A stretch of DNA of 64,000 nucleotides from Ficedula albicollis. Lineage: Eukaryota > Chordata > Aves > Passeriformes > Muscicapidae. The stretch covers positions 78,934,889 to 78,998,888 of the forward strand of contig NC_021674.1 of assembly GCF_000247815.1 (NCBI RefSeq), given 5' to 3'. This document shows positions 35,011 through 48,479 of the stretch, piece after piece (position 1 is the first letter of the stretch; every line of letters begins with the position of its first letter). The position numbers and the translations under genes are program-made. The notes under the pieces are model-generated. The model was not told where the DNA came from. It was given only the letters and a program-made list of their open reading frames with translations, and made no database searches.

Positions 35011-38000
35011 AATTTTAGATCTGTGAAAATCCCTTTGTCTTTGGGATACATTTTGATTCCTCTCTTGTAGTGTTGGTGCATGGATCCTTAGGCTGGGTAG
35101 TCAACCATGTCAGGACTATCTTGGTGTGTCTTTTTTGGTTTAAAAAATTGAGTGTCCAGGTAGTGGTTTTGTTGCCTCTGGTGCTGCCATGTTCTGTCAC
35201 GGCTTGTGGTGGAAGTTGGTGGAAATGTAAGTCGGGATGGGATGTTGTAATATTTGAGTTAATGTAACACTGAGGAAGAAAACCAGGGGAACTGAGCGGA
35301 GTCACTCAGCTGCTTATTACCCAGCGCATAAGTTGTATACGTGTATGTATGTATATATATAGCACACGGGGCTATCTGACTGTTCTGGCACAAAAAACTC
35401 CTTGACTTGGGGCTGGCTGCTCCTCAGCTTAGCATGGAGAGGCTTCAGTGGTCACAAGCCCCTCTGTTTGTCAGGTCATAGCCCTCCATCTGTAGGGAGA
35501 GGGCAGAAGGGAATCATGAGTGTTTTCATGTTTACTACCAACATGTAGTGGTTGTCTTGCCGTAAAAAAAACTTAAAAATCAGCATATTGAGTGATAGCA
35601 ACATTCTTTTCCTCATCCTGCACCTTTCTTCTCTGCTGACATCTTGGTACCTCTTGCTTGTCCTTGCTGGATGCTTTGGGCTTGTCACTCAGCCACAGAC
35701 AGTGTAAGGACTGAGTGCTTTTTGGGCAGCTCTAGTGTGGTCTGAGGCCCATCAGTGTAAGTCATGGTGGAGGAGGACAAAGTAATAGATGTGTTTAAGG
35801 GACTGGAATTCCCACGGCAAGGCTGGTAAAGTAGAGCTCATTTCAAAGAGCAGGCAGTTTGGTGATTTTTCTTAATTACTGTTTACCTAAATAAATAAAT
35901 AATGCATATTCATGGCTTTAACTAGAGTAAGTCGTGTTGAAATGTTTACCTCTCCCGAGGATAGTTATTAAGGGCGGGGTGTGGGGTGCAGCAATTAATA
36001 ATAAAACATTTAGATGAGATTACAGAATGTTCTGATTGGAATAGTAAACATTATGCTAGAAATAAAAGCAAATAAACAAAGCTATCTTGAATTTAAAAAA
36101 GAGAAATACTATTCTATCTGAAGAAACGTGCTGAACAGAAGCTGTTTGGGTGAAGGGGCCATGCCCTTGGAGCTCTTCAATATCACAGGGGGGCTTCTGC
36201 AGTTTAAAAAGCATCCCTGTGGAAGAAAGCCCCTCATTTCCAGTCTGGAAGAAAAGATGGGACAAATATTGGCATTCACACAGATTAGTGTGGCAGATGT
36301 AACACCTGTCAGCACCACTTTGAGGCTGGGGTCCATTGATTCTTTAACCATGCAACAGAGAGTATTTCACCTGCTTATATCAGAATTAAATAAAAACTTC
36401 ATTTGCATATGAACCTCCTCCCTCCTCATTTTGCACATTCCTTTGAATGAAATTCTTTGCTCATCTGATAGTTTGAAATTTGGACTCATCCTTTCATATC
36501 TTTTGGCTGTGGTTCCTTATCTGGTTAATCAGATCAAAGAGAGCCAGTGATATGTTCAAAGATTCTTGTGACAGCTGTGTATCATTAGGCTCAGCGATTA
36601 AAAAAACCCCATAATTGTAGTTTAGTGCAGTAAATACGGATTGGTCTTTCAGTTTAACATAAGGTAGCAGGCAAACTGAGCCTTTGACCAAAGACCTGCT
36701 GCTTTAACCCCATGCAGACAAAGCTGGTTTGCCCCCAGCCCCACCTGCCTCCTGCTGTTTTGGGCCAGCAGAGGTGTGTGATTGAGCAATGGCTGTATCT
36801 GTCCTGTTGCACTGGGTTGGGGATGAAAAAGAAAATGGGATGGGCAGAAGGTAAATAGGGAGCATCTAGGTAGCCTGTGGGGACCATTAGCCTCAAAGCT
36901 CCTTGTGCAATTGGGGTGGACTCTCTTCTCATCAAGCTGTCCCTTTGCAAGCTGCTGTCCTTTCTGAGCCACTTCCTAACTTGGGCGCCTTCTGGGGATG
37001 AAGGCTTCCAGACCCCCTCATCTCGACCAAATTGGTCCCTTCCAAAGTAGCTCCACGAGTGCTGGGATGCTCGCTGGCACCTAGCACACCCGGCGTGCTG
37101 CTGGCATGCCTCCTGGACTCCTTCTCATCTAGAAACCGAAAAGCAGCTTCTCTTTGGCTGGAAGTGCGGTCTGACTCTTACTGTGGTGGAGTCTTTGCTT
37201 GTGTCAACCACTAGAGCAAGTCCCTGGCTGCTCTCTGAGAGCAAGATGTCGAGGAACAAGCGCTGGCGGATGGGCTGTCCTGTTCCCAGCACAGCTGGTG
37301 GGAATATCCCATTGACTTTGGTCCTTGCGAGGCATCTGCAGAGCTGCTTTTTCCTGGCTGATCAATTTCCCTCAACCACATTTTCTCACTTCTATGGATA
37401 AACCTTTTCCCTGACACATCTGCCTGCTCTGCAGGATCTGTGAGTGGTGTCTGTATCCCAGAAGATGAGAGGGCTAATGGTGGCATAAAGTGTCCTGTTG
37501 GTCCCTCTTACCTGTAGCAGAGGGGTGTTCTTTTATAAACATGGTGCATTTTGCCCACTGGAAGAATCATTCTGGGCTGCAGACAAGATTTCTGTGGAGC
37601 AGAAATACCCCTTTCCATCTTGACCTTTTTTTTTCTCAGGGTTTCTGGGGTTCCAGCTTCATGCCTTCTGGCAAAGCCAGCGGCAGCAAGGCAGCCAGAG
37701 GCTGGCACGGGTTTTGCAGGTTGAGAACATGTTGCACACACGGAATGCACAGCACAGTAAACCTGATATCAGCTCGCAACTAATTATCTCTGTATAAAAA
37801 TTCCCCTGCTCACTGTTGTGCCGTTAGAGGCTCACTGGTAAGATTTATGACTCTGGCTAAAATGAAGTACCATTTCCTTTTTCTCAGCATTACTGTGCGT
37901 GGCCTCTCTGGCTTTTCTTGTTAAAAAGACCTGAGTTCACCCAAGAGGGAACATACTTTTGAACCTCTTTCCCACCACCATTCTGCCTTTCTCTTTTTAT

Positions 38001-38628
38001 GTTTTTTAACAACCACTGAAGATTACCCACAAAACAATTTCATGTCTTTTGACTTTCCCCTGCTTGAGGTGAGCGTGGAGACAGGGAAGCTAAGAGGCAG
38101 CTCCTTCATGGGAGATGCAGCATTTGCCCACTTTCAGCCCTACCACAGTTTGCATAGGCAAGATGTCTACATCCATCAACATGGGCTCCCTCTTCATAGT
38201 TTGGTGAGGAACTATTGCATCCAGGATTTATGTGAGCTAAAGGATAATTTCCTCACTTCATGCTGTAACATGGGGGACCAGCTGGAGAAAAAGCTTTCTC
38301 CTGCCCACATGTATGTCCTCATTTCATGGGATGATGAAAATGAGACCACTCACAGAACTTTCTGAACTTGCAAATATGTGGCTGACTTCATCCTAAATCA
38401 CCTTAAAATTAGTTTGTGTAACACTGTAAGACAGTTGGGGTTTTTTTCTGAGTACAGAGGGAAAAAAAGGGAGCAATGTTGAGCTGCTGCCATCTCTTCC
38501 CAGTTGCAGTTAGACGTAGTTATTTTTGTATTAGAGCTTGGAGGAAAACCGGTAGAGATGCCAGATAAACCTTCCCAAAACAAACATTTGTTTTAATACT
38601 TAAATATTGTTCATCTTTCACAGCATTT
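35011..38628. other. unique non-coding sequence
   Basis: No gene is recognised. A short TGTA/TA run lies at 35336-35361. The longest open frame is 107 codons (both 36649-36972 on minus and 38042-38365 on plus), without identifiable domains. Confidence 0.45.
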
Positions 38629-39325
38629 ACTTATCTGTTTCCCACATGCTGAACCTTATGGGATGTTTCTGTGGTTCGCTGTGGCCTGTTCTTTCATTCT
38701 GTATGTTAACTGTTTTCTCAATTTGCAATTTTTAAAAGAAATCAGCAGTAAAAGTCTGACTGTGATAATCATTCAATACGGGAGCGTCTTTTTGGCATGG
38801 CAGGGGTGTGTTTTTGTGGGTCATGTGTGTTGGGTCAGGAGTCCTGGAGCATTAACCCAGTGATCTGTGTCATTTCATGATGACCTGGGAAGCATTCTTA
38901 TCCGAGAGAACCAGTGCTGCTAGTCCAGTATCATCTTCCAGCATGCCAGACTAAGGGACAGCAGTTTCATCTTCACTTATCTGTTTCCCACATGCTGAAC
39001 CTTATGGGATGTTTCTGTGGTTCGCTGTGGCCTGTTCTTTCATTCTGTATGTTAACTGTTTTCTCAATTTGCAATTTTTAAAAGAAATCAGCAGTAAAAG
39101 TCTGACTGTGATAATCAAATCATTCAATACGGGAGCGTCTTTTTGGCATGGCAGGGGTGTGTTTTTGTGGGTCATGTGTGTTGGGTCAGGAGTCCTGGAG
39201 CATTAACCCAGTGATCTGTGTCATTTCATGATGACCTGGGAAGCATTCTTATCCGAGAGAACCAGTGCTGCTAGTCCAGTATCATCTTCCAGCATGCCAG
39301 ACTAAGGGACAGGAGTTTCATCTTC
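38629..39325. repeat. tandem duplication, units of 346 and 351 bp
   Basis: Copies 38629-38974 and 38975-39325 both start ACTTATCTGTTTCCCACATG. The second has a 5-base insertion (GATAATCAAATCATT versus GATAATCATT, near 39116) and one substitution (GACAGCAG/GACAGGAG). Each copy holds a 65-66 codon plus frame beginning MFLWFAVACSF, which diverges after the 5-base insertion. The frames look fortuitous. Confidence 0.95.
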
Positions 39326-42300
39326 GTCACTGAACCATCTCATTTTCTCCTGCTTGCATGTGTGTTAAGCATAATTTCCAGCCCTTAAGGGGAAATAAGC
39401 TAGGTATCTGAATTTTCATCAGATCTGACACAAAGTATTAGGCTGTGGCTTTTGCTGTCTATTGGTTTTACTGCATAGGCCATAAATATTCAACTCGTGT
39501 CATCTGATAAGGTTGCTGGGGAGGGGGTTTTTCTCACAGAATACATTAACTTTCCTTTCACACCTAGCCATTCTTTCATGAGTCATAACCCCAAGATAAA
39601 ATATTTTAGATGGTGGCTTTAAGTCAAGTATATTCCAATGAGAAAATCGTTCAGGTTTTACATAAAATGATTTACAAGTTCCTGTGGCAATACTCTTGAA
39701 CTAGAGCCTCATACCTTCTCCTGGCCCTGCCTGGCTGATGTGTCACAGACCTAACTGTAACCAGAGGACAAAGATGGGTGGGAAGTTCTCCCTATGCACA
39801 TTCCCCAGCTCCTCTGAAGATTTTGTGTTTAAGCCTGATTGGTTTTGTTAATTGTAGCTGGTGCAAATCCAGTTTGCAGACTCCGGAGCACTCCAGGGCA
39901 GCAGCAGCTGCCTTCCCCTGCAGCCAGTCAGCCAGCAATGGTTGTCTTTAGGGTTGTCCTGGTGAGTTCAGTCATAGTTTCTAGCTAGGATGGTTCCTCA
40001 CATCATTCTGCCATTATCTGAGGGAATAGCTCAATCTCATCTCCTTTGCCTGTTGGCACAGCTCACCCAGATAGGGACACACTGCAGAGCTGATCCTCAC
40101 AGCCCTGGGGTGGGTGGGTCTGCAGAGCTGATCCTCACAGCCCTGGGGTGGTGAATTGAACACCTCCCTGTTTGTGGTCCACACCTCCTTGGTTGTGCTG
40201 GTTTTCTGCATCCCACCTCTAGGCACTGGGGAAGAAGCTGCTGTGCCCTTCTGACTCCTGTTTTGGCTGTCCCTGGTAAAACAGTGCACGTGGGAACAAG
40301 CAGGAGTGATGGATGAGCATGTTCTTTCCCTTTGGAAGAGCTGCACTGGTTTTTATGAGGAAATAAGGTGCACTAAGGGTGAAGCAGACCACGTCTCTTT
40401 TGTGACATAGATATCGATATCATCTTGGGTTTAATTTACAGATTTCAGGGGGAGATCATGCATTAGATGTCAGGAGCAGTGCAAATGCCTTCTCAGCCTC
40501 AGGCGACCCTTCAAGCTACAAGTGTTCCAATGAAGCCATTTCAACCAGAAAGAAATTACACACAAAACGTAAGGAGAACGCGTTTGCTGACCTGAGATGG
40601 TGTTGCATGTAACAAAGTGGGATCCTTGACTTCACTGGGATCAATTTCTGCACATATTTGTGTGAGTAGCATCATTGCACTCCATGAGGCACTGCTTCAG
40701 AAAACACCAGCTCTGTTTGCACACCTGTGCTCACCTCTCCCGGCTTACAGGTGCTCAGCATTCCTTAAATATTTCTTCCTCCGGTCCCTATCTGAGAAAA
40801 GCTCACCACCTTGTCTCCTTGTATGAGTCATTTTACTTAGCCCTCATTTTACCCACCTATGGTGAACATCAGGATAAACAACCCACTGTGTATTTGTTGC
40901 ATTTGTGTATTTGTTGCTCACTTCCCTCATGGCCCACCCAGCATCTCCAATTTTCTTGAGCACGACTACATGATTTTCTGTGTCTGAAATACCTCTCATG
41001 ATAAGTGGAGTAATACCCAGGTACATTCATCATGCTCTTCTCAATTCACCTTTCTTGGTTTGTTTGTTGCAAACAGAAAAACTTGCCAGTTTTCCTCCTC
41101 TTAAGCATTTAAGCCATATTAAAAACAAAACCTCTCCTTTGAACACTCTCTCTGTATAACAGAAATCCAAACTGGAAGGTGTTTTATTGAAGCAAGTGGT
41201 TTTTCAACTTCATGCCTTCTTCTGCCAGTTAGAGTGTCTGGTGTGTCTTCCTTTACATTTGCATTCCTCAATGCTAATTTCAGCTGCCAGTACTGGAAGC
41301 TATCAGAAAGGGGGAGGAAAAAAGGTAACTTGGTTCAAAAATGTGCAAGAGGTTTTTAAATAACGTAAGTTTTTTTAAAAAACCAAACAGTTTTACAAAG
41401 TTCAGTATTAGAAGTATTGTTATTTTTCTAGATTTCTTTGCCAGCTGTAAGGTGGATGCTTCTTTTTGAAGTAAAAGGTTTTTCTTGCAACCTCCAAGAC
41501 TGCAGGAGCTGGGTCTTCAAGCCGGTGTAGGACAGCGATCCTGTGGCCTCTCATGACCCTGTTAACTGATGGCCCACATGTGCAGGTCTGTCTTGAGAGC
41601 TGAGACCTTGATGTGAGCAAGCCTTGGAGCAGAGTACACCTTACCCTGCAAGCTCTTCCCGGTGCTGTAAACCTGGCTGATCAGCCTGTTAAACTGCTGA
41701 AACTCCTCTTCAGCAGGTGCACCATTGGCTCTTCATATGGACTCAGTTTTTGTGTATTGCTGTAAGTTTGCAGCTGTAGTAGCAGCTTTGCCTTCAATAA
41801 TTTGCCTGTTTCAGGAAAAGTCTTTTGTGGAGTGGAAAGCATGGAGAAGCCCTCGTGCTGAGTGTAGGCGGGGGTTAAGTTTCATTCTACCCTAAGCTGA
41901 CCCCTGGGCAGAGAGATTCCTGCTTTAGTCTTTTAGATCATGTGTAAAACCTGATGCTGGCTGGATCATCCTGCATAGGGCAAGAATATCTGGGGAGCAT
42001 GGGGAGAGGTATGGAGTGAGACATTTGCAGGAGGGAATGAAATGTTTGGGATGCAGCCTCATGCTTTCTACAGCAGTGAACATCAATCAGACCTTCTCAG
42101 AAAAGCTTCAGTGGTGCTGAAAGTCTTCTTTTTCCCCTCCTCACCCCGTTTTTTTCCTTGTTTCCCTATTCCCAACTTCTGTTTATTCTCTTTTTCTTCT
42201 GATACACTGTGGCATGTGCAATTTTTGCTCAAGAAACTAACTTACCATTGTAAGCATAGAGACTTCCCTGGTTTTAGTCCTTTAGCCATCGAGTAAGCAA

Positions 42301-43810
42301 CAGTTATTTTTGTTCTACCAGTGATTTATGACTGAACAGATTTAGAGTTTATATTTTTAGGTTTATAGGCAATTTAGATAATGTATATTTGTGACCATAA
42401 GTATTTGGTACTCTTACAGCCTGTCAATGAATGTTATGCCCAGTTGGAGAAACTGTATAAACTAAAGAGACACAAGCATTGTATTCTTAGCACAGCCTCA
42501 TGATTCTCTTCAAGTACCTAATTCAGTAATCCTTAAAGGTAACAAGAGTTTGAGCATCTGTGGGTAAACCATCTGGGAGGGTGCCATCCAGAGGAAATAA
42601 CCTGCTTTTCATAAGTGTACCAGTTCTCCACAAGACTTGGAGTAAAATGCAGTAGCATCATTGCAGAAATGCTCAGAAAATATTGGACTTTTTTTACCAG
42701 GAACAGCATACTTAGAAAAATAACCATCTCTCTCATTTGCACTGTTTTGTTTTGTTTTGTTTTTCTGGGGTCCTAAACAGGCATTAGTCATAAGTAGGCA
42801 TAGACATAAACATATAGGCAATAGACGTCTCTTGAGAAACCAGATTTTTAACTAAAGAGTTCATATTGCAAGTTTAAAGAAAAAATAAGAGTAGGTTTTT
42901 TTTAAAAAAAATCGAAACTTTAGGGGTCTATTTTCCTCTTCCTCACCTCTCCCTTTATCTAGCTTTGGTTTGTGGTAATTCTGCAGACACAGCCTTTGCA
43001 GTGATCCTGTGAAGACAGATACATGCCACTGCTTGTTCTGCTGCTGTCCCCTTCTGTTCAAAAGAAAACCATCTTCCTTTCCACTCCCAGTTGCCAAGTT
43101 CACTCAAGTAAATAGTAGTTAAGCATTCCAGTGTATTTTCCAGGAAAACAGTGAAGTGTTGGGCACTGGCAATTTGAAAACCTCAACTTGAGAACCCCTG
43201 TAGCTTAAAGCTAATTGCTTCTCCTTCCACAAGTATTTCCTCCCCAACCACTTCAGAGTGTGACCGCTTCCTTGATAGATGGGGGAGCCTTTTCCGGAGT
43301 CTGGGATGGGGACTGTGCGCACTGTGGGATCTGGGCTGTCTGCTGATGCTGGGATTTGTCTGCTGGGGGTTTCACACCCCACACCCCACCTTCCAGCCCT
43401 GCTCTCACCAGCCTTCCCCATCCCAGAGTGCCTCCCCTCCAGGGACTGAGCCCTGAGCCCCTTGCACAGAGGTGGCAGCACAGTGCTTTTTCTGTGGGCA
43501 GGTGAACATTTCATTCTCTCTCCAGTTTTCTTTTGGCATGGACTGGTGTGGCAGGTAGCTTTGCTTCAGAGTGGCTGCAGGCTTGTGGCACACAAGGCAT
43601 CAACCCGGGGATACCAGATTATGCTGATGGTGTTTCTTCTCTGCAGCTCCTCAGAGTAAAGGAGAAACAAAGGAACACATGTGTTCCTAACTTAAATTCC
43701 TTGATAAAATCAATGCAAAGCTTTGACAAAAGCCAGTTTAATTATTATTTAAAGCTTACTAGATAAATTTTCTGGTTTTGTTATAACTCCTTTCTGGTGT
43801 GATGTACAGT
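39326..43810. other. unique non-coding sequence with small tandem repeats
   Basis: No gene is recognised; the longest open frame is 131 codons (43119-43514, minus), in GC-richer sequence. Small repeats include the 38-bp duplication at 40082, a 17-bp period direct repeat at 40887-40917 (TGTGTATTTGTTGC twice) and a TTTTG run at 42744-42764. Confidence 0.45.
40082..40153. repeat. tandem duplication, 38-bp unit
   Basis: CTGCAGAGCTGATCCTCACA followed by GCCCTGGGGTGG occurs at 40082 and again at 40120. The second copy diverges after the G-rich end. The intervening GGGGTGGGTGGG is G-rich. Confidence 0.9.
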
Positions 43811-44022
43811 TTCATAGAACCGCAGGGTGATTTAGGCTGAACTTTAAAGCTAATCTGGTTCCAACCCATCTGCCATGGGCAGGGACAGCTATCACTAGAG
43901 CAGGTCACTCAAAGCCCCATCGAGCCTTGGCCTAGAACGCTTCCAGGCATGGAGCATCTTCTGCTTCTCTGTGCAGCCTACTCCAGTGCCTCACCACTGT
44001 CACAGTAAAGAATTCCTTAGTA
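43811..44022 (-). mobile_element. CR1 LINE 3'-end fragment
   Basis: The plus strand shows the reverse complement of a CR1 3' region: TTCATAGAACCGCAGGGTGA, then TCTGGTTCCAACCCATCTGC, CATGGGCAGGGACAG, TCAAAGCCCCATCGAGCC, and CCAGTGCCTCACCACTGTCA followed by AGTAAAGAATTCCTTAG. It belongs to a different CR1 subfamily wording from the copies at 15881 and 26853 and is more diverged. Confidence 0.9.
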
Positions 44023-47000
44023 TATATGCGTAACAGTGCACATACTTGTGGTGTGATCTGGTAGAATAAACACAGAAATGTTAGCTTATCTCTCTGGTAA
44101 TTCTTTTCAGGGGCCTCTTACTGTACAAATGAAAGGAAAACATGGTCTTTGTAGGAACATATCTACAGCTTTAAGCTTTGAGGAAGTGTGAAATGGACAT
44201 AAAGTAATGGTCATGTTTGGCATAAAGATCTTCTATATTTAAGAAAAAAGGTGCTCCAATGTGTTTTTTAGAATCAGATGGAAAAAAAAAGAGGATCTTC
44301 TTTGTGAAGGTTCAATGCTTGGTTTTTCTGGTTTTTTTTCACTCTTGCCTTTATTTTATTTTAGATTGCTCCAACTGAGTTGCCAGAACACTGCCCTACA
44401 GAACTTTGGAGGGTCACTTCTTAATGGATTGCTGCAGCCTCTTAATTTCTCCATTGATCCTGTTCCCTGCATCGTGAGAACATTTTAGCCAGCACAGAAC
44501 CTAGAAAAGTTACATGTAAGTAATGATTCCAATTCCTTTCTATTTAAAGAAAAAAATGAAAGAAAAAAGGGAAAAAAAAGATCTTGGGGAGGCAAGGTAG
44601 AGGCAGTAAATATCACACTTTAGAAAAAACACTGTAAAAGCTGTAATTCAACTGCAAACATTAGGTGGTGAATAAATTGTTATTGAAGTAGTTACTGGCT
44701 TTTTTAACCTAAATAGTGATTGTCATTTTGACGGCTTTTCTAAGTGTTCTGCTACTACGGTAAAGCATAGCGAGAAGTGCTTAAAATAGCTCTGCTCGCC
44801 CCGCGCTCTACCTGCGCTTTGTTTTTCTTTTTCTCTGCGACGGGCTGCGCTTCCCTTGCTGTGCTCCGCCAAAGCTGCACGTGCTCCGTGTCAGCTTGGA
44901 GGCCATCATCTGCCCAGCAGGACTGCAGGCACCCTGCTGTTTCTCCCAGGATAAAATCCTTATCCTTCTCCTTTCGGGTTCCTGGAGTATTTCCCTTGGA
45001 GGAGCCCTGGTGCTGCTTCATCCTTCAGCCTGCTGCCCCAAAAGGCTCTGTAAGCGTCAGAAGTGTCTTCATTGCTACCTCCAGCTCCTTCCAGGTGGGA
45101 TTAAGTGCTCCACCTGACTATAGGAGGGTAAAGAATTGAGGGGACTGCAGATCTCTTCCACTTCTCAGCAGGGTTAGTAGTCCCCAGTGCTTGTTGTGCT
45201 TTGGTATTTCACCCAAGATGGGGAGCAGCTTATTGTCCTGTGCACGTATTTCCTGATCCCTGATCCCACAATGAGTCTTCCTCTGAAACATTCCATAGCA
45301 CAGCCTAGTATAGAATCAGTGGGGAGAAATTGGTTTGTCCCTTTGCAGCTTATCTGCAGTTCTAACCCTAATTCTGGTTTCTGAGGCAGAAGAAGCTTCT
45401 GGACCAGTGTAAGGATGGCATGGAGGTGATGGTCTGTGGAGGGTGGGACACCCCAGAGCTTATAAGTTTGGGAAAAGGCTTGAGCACAACTTAATTTCAT
45501 TAATTTTTAAAACAAAAACAAAACTCTTTGTGGTTAAGAGGTTTTTATCTTTGGGATGGTGCTACAGAGCAGCTTGGCAAAAGGAGAATAACACAAAATT
45601 GTGGTGCACAGGGTGGCACTGTGCATGTTCCTGCCCTTGTTTGTTCACTGCAGTAGCAAATGCATTTGATGCAGTTTAGAACAGGTCAGTGAAGCAGACC
45701 ACTCCTTACTGGTCAGGTTTTCTTGAATGCTTACTAATACTATTTTTAATCTTGGGAACTGATCTATAATACTACTTCTAAAAAAATACTAGTATTTTGG
45801 AGCCAAAGCATTTACATTAGAAATATACCTATATTTGAAGTACTTTATTCACTTATGTGATACTAAAAGATTTATTTAAAACAAGGGAAGTCTACTGCAA
45901 AAGGAGGATAGTATCCTTTAATGCATATGGAAATTCAGTTTTTTAAAGAATTTATTTTTCTGGTGTAATAAGTATCAGCAAAAACAATAGTGAAGTCATA
46001 GGCAGTGGAGAAGGTCTGGGCAGTCACAGAAATCACTGTCAAAGAGGCCTTACAAGGTGTGAGAGTGATTTTGTTTTCCAAAAAAGGGAGAGTGTTGCCA
46101 TTTCCTTGAGGGTCTGGCATTCTCTGGTGCAGTTATTAATCAAATTCCCCTTAGCAGAAATCGTCTGACTGCAGGACAATTTTGGATCTGGCTTGAAATT
46201 TGTTTTTAGTGCTTGTCTTAAGGGAAGAAGGCTTGAAAATATGAGCTGTAACAGCTAGGAAGGCAGAAAAATCTTGGTTTTCATTAGTCCTACTTAGCAC
46301 TCTTCCCATGAGGTTTGGAAGCCTTATTCACAATTTTTTTGCAGGCTTTTCTCATGATGTTTGAAAAGCTTATCATTAGGCATCTTGCAAATTCACTATT
46401 AAAAATACTTCCTGAGGAGCTAACTTCAAAAATATCATCCTTGTTGGGGGTCTTGAAAAAGCTGACAGAAATGGGAAAGAAAATCCCTCTGTCATTTCAA
46501 GAAGTGCATAGGAAGTTTTGTCTTGCTTTTTGTTGTGCTGCAAATAATCAGACATCTCCTTTTCAAGGAACAAAATCGAGTCTGAGGACCAAACAAACTT
46601 GAAAACCAGTGTGAGGATATAGGGTGATCATCAAATATGTGCCTTTCCTTTTTTTTTCTTTCTTCTTTCTCTTTTAACTGTGGTTATGTGCTTGAGCTAT
46701 ACATCATTTTTAAAACATGGTGTGTACTGTAGCTCCTAGAAAACCCATGCATCACCTCACAGGCTGTTGGCTGAGGTTGCCCATCATCTGGGCAGGTAGA
46801 CATGAGGGCAAGCTGCCCCATTGCTTATTTGATTTCTCAGCCTTTCCCAGAGCCTGGTTGCTTTTGATGACAGACTCTGCTTGTAACAATTACCTCGTTA
46901 TAGCAATTTCCATAGAAAGAAGCAGGCTTTCACTTGTTAATTAGCCCTGCTGGAAGGAGCAGTTGCACAAGGCTGACCCAGCTGTAACAACTGCGTTCTT

Positions 47001-48117
47001 GTCGCTTTTCCCAGGGTGCAGTGGTATAAACAAGCATGCCTTTCCCCCCTTCCATTTATTATTTTGTTTCTCTAACACCACTAGGATGCTGATTGATAAA
47101 ATCTCCACAGAAATGCTACTTACTGATGTGTGAGTTCAAAGCAGAATGTCCCTTGCTTGTTCTGATGGAGCATGTTGCAAAAAACTGTCATGGAGCATGT
47201 GCCAAGGTAGTAAGGAAAAACCCCATTCTCCAGGCTCTCTGGGAATTAATCCTGGGCAGGTTAGATGAGTGTATTGTAATGTGGGAGTACAGCAGTTGGG
47301 GAGAGGCTGTGCTCTCTGCTGAGAGGCTCTCTCCGTTTGTTATCCCAAACAGTCACGGATGGCAGGGAATGCACAGAGCTGTGTCTTGGAGCAGCTGCTG
47401 GGGCAGGGCTGCTGGCATCCCAGTGGAGACAGGTGACTATTCCTGGCAGCGTCCACACTCTGCTCACATTTCTCATTTTGTTTTAGCCCTGCATGTTTTC
47501 CTTTAAAAGCAGCAAAAATAACATCCCAATCAATGTCCTTCTGCATCTCATAAAACCTTCAGATTTATACTGCTTATCCAATGTTGTGAATTCAGCGAGG
47601 ACCTAAAAGTAGTTCACAGGGGATAAAAAAAATAAGGCAACCCAAAACACAGAAAGTTCTGTACAGAAATTTCATATTTGCTAGGTATGAGTTCTTCAGA
47701 GTATTTAAAAAAAATGTTTGGAAGATTTCTTGAAATCTATCCTCCACCCATCTCTAGGCAGATGTAAAGAATGTAAAATTTTTAATATGCTGATATTGGT
47801 GGTTAAATGTCTGTCACCCGCCTACCACCACAGCCTGGGAAAAATGTAACTTTTTTAAAATCTGCACTTAAAGGCCAGATAACTTGACAGAATCAGAAGA
47901 AAAACAGATTTCTGAAGGCAAAATTGTGTCATTTTGGACGTTGACTTACCAAACACTCCTAACCATCAGTGGCAAACCCTTTCCCCAAGTTCCATGATCA
48001 TACCTGAGGACATTGACAGGTTTATCTTACTGGATGAGAGATGTGGCCATGTCTGCATTTCATGCTGTTTCTGGTCCATTTTCCTGCTGGAGTGCTGTTT
48101 TCACAGGGGCAAAGGCA
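44023..48117. other. unique non-coding sequence
   Basis: No gene is recognised. Open frames include 137 codons (47093-47506, plus), 120 codons (44777-45139, plus) and 95 codons (46315-46602, plus), none with identifiable domains. A purine-only run lies at about 44550-44580 and a pyrimidine-only run at about 46643-46672. Confidence 0.45.
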
Positions 48118-48172
48118 CATATATATTTATATATAGATATAAAAAACTATGTATATAAATGTATACATACAA
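48118..48172. repeat. TA-rich microsatellite-like run
   Basis: An almost pure A/T stretch with ATATAT, GATATA and GTATA steps, degenerate and without a clean period. Confidence 0.75.
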
Positions 48173-48479
48173 CTTTTGAAACAAAATGTGTGTCTGGACA
48201 AATACATGGCCTGAGAAGTGCTGGTGTGGCTTCCGGCAGGGCACCTGTGCGTGCACAGGTGTGTGGGTGGTGAGCCAGTGTCCCTTGTGCAGGTTCCTGA
48301 CCAAGAGCCCCGTGCTGGAGCCATCCCCACCCGGGCACACGGCATGGCAGTGCTCTGCTCGTGTTTAGCTGTGGCAGCAGCAGGGGACAGCGCAGTTTGT
48401 TGCAGTGTGCTGTGCCTTATGAACCCGAATTACTCTGGCACCTCTCGCCCTGCTGCCCTTGCCCACAGGATTGTTTGTT

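Noticed and set aside
46315..46602. 95-codon Leu/Lys-rich frame
   Set aside because: Composition is helix-like but matches no family, and there is no splice or promoter context.
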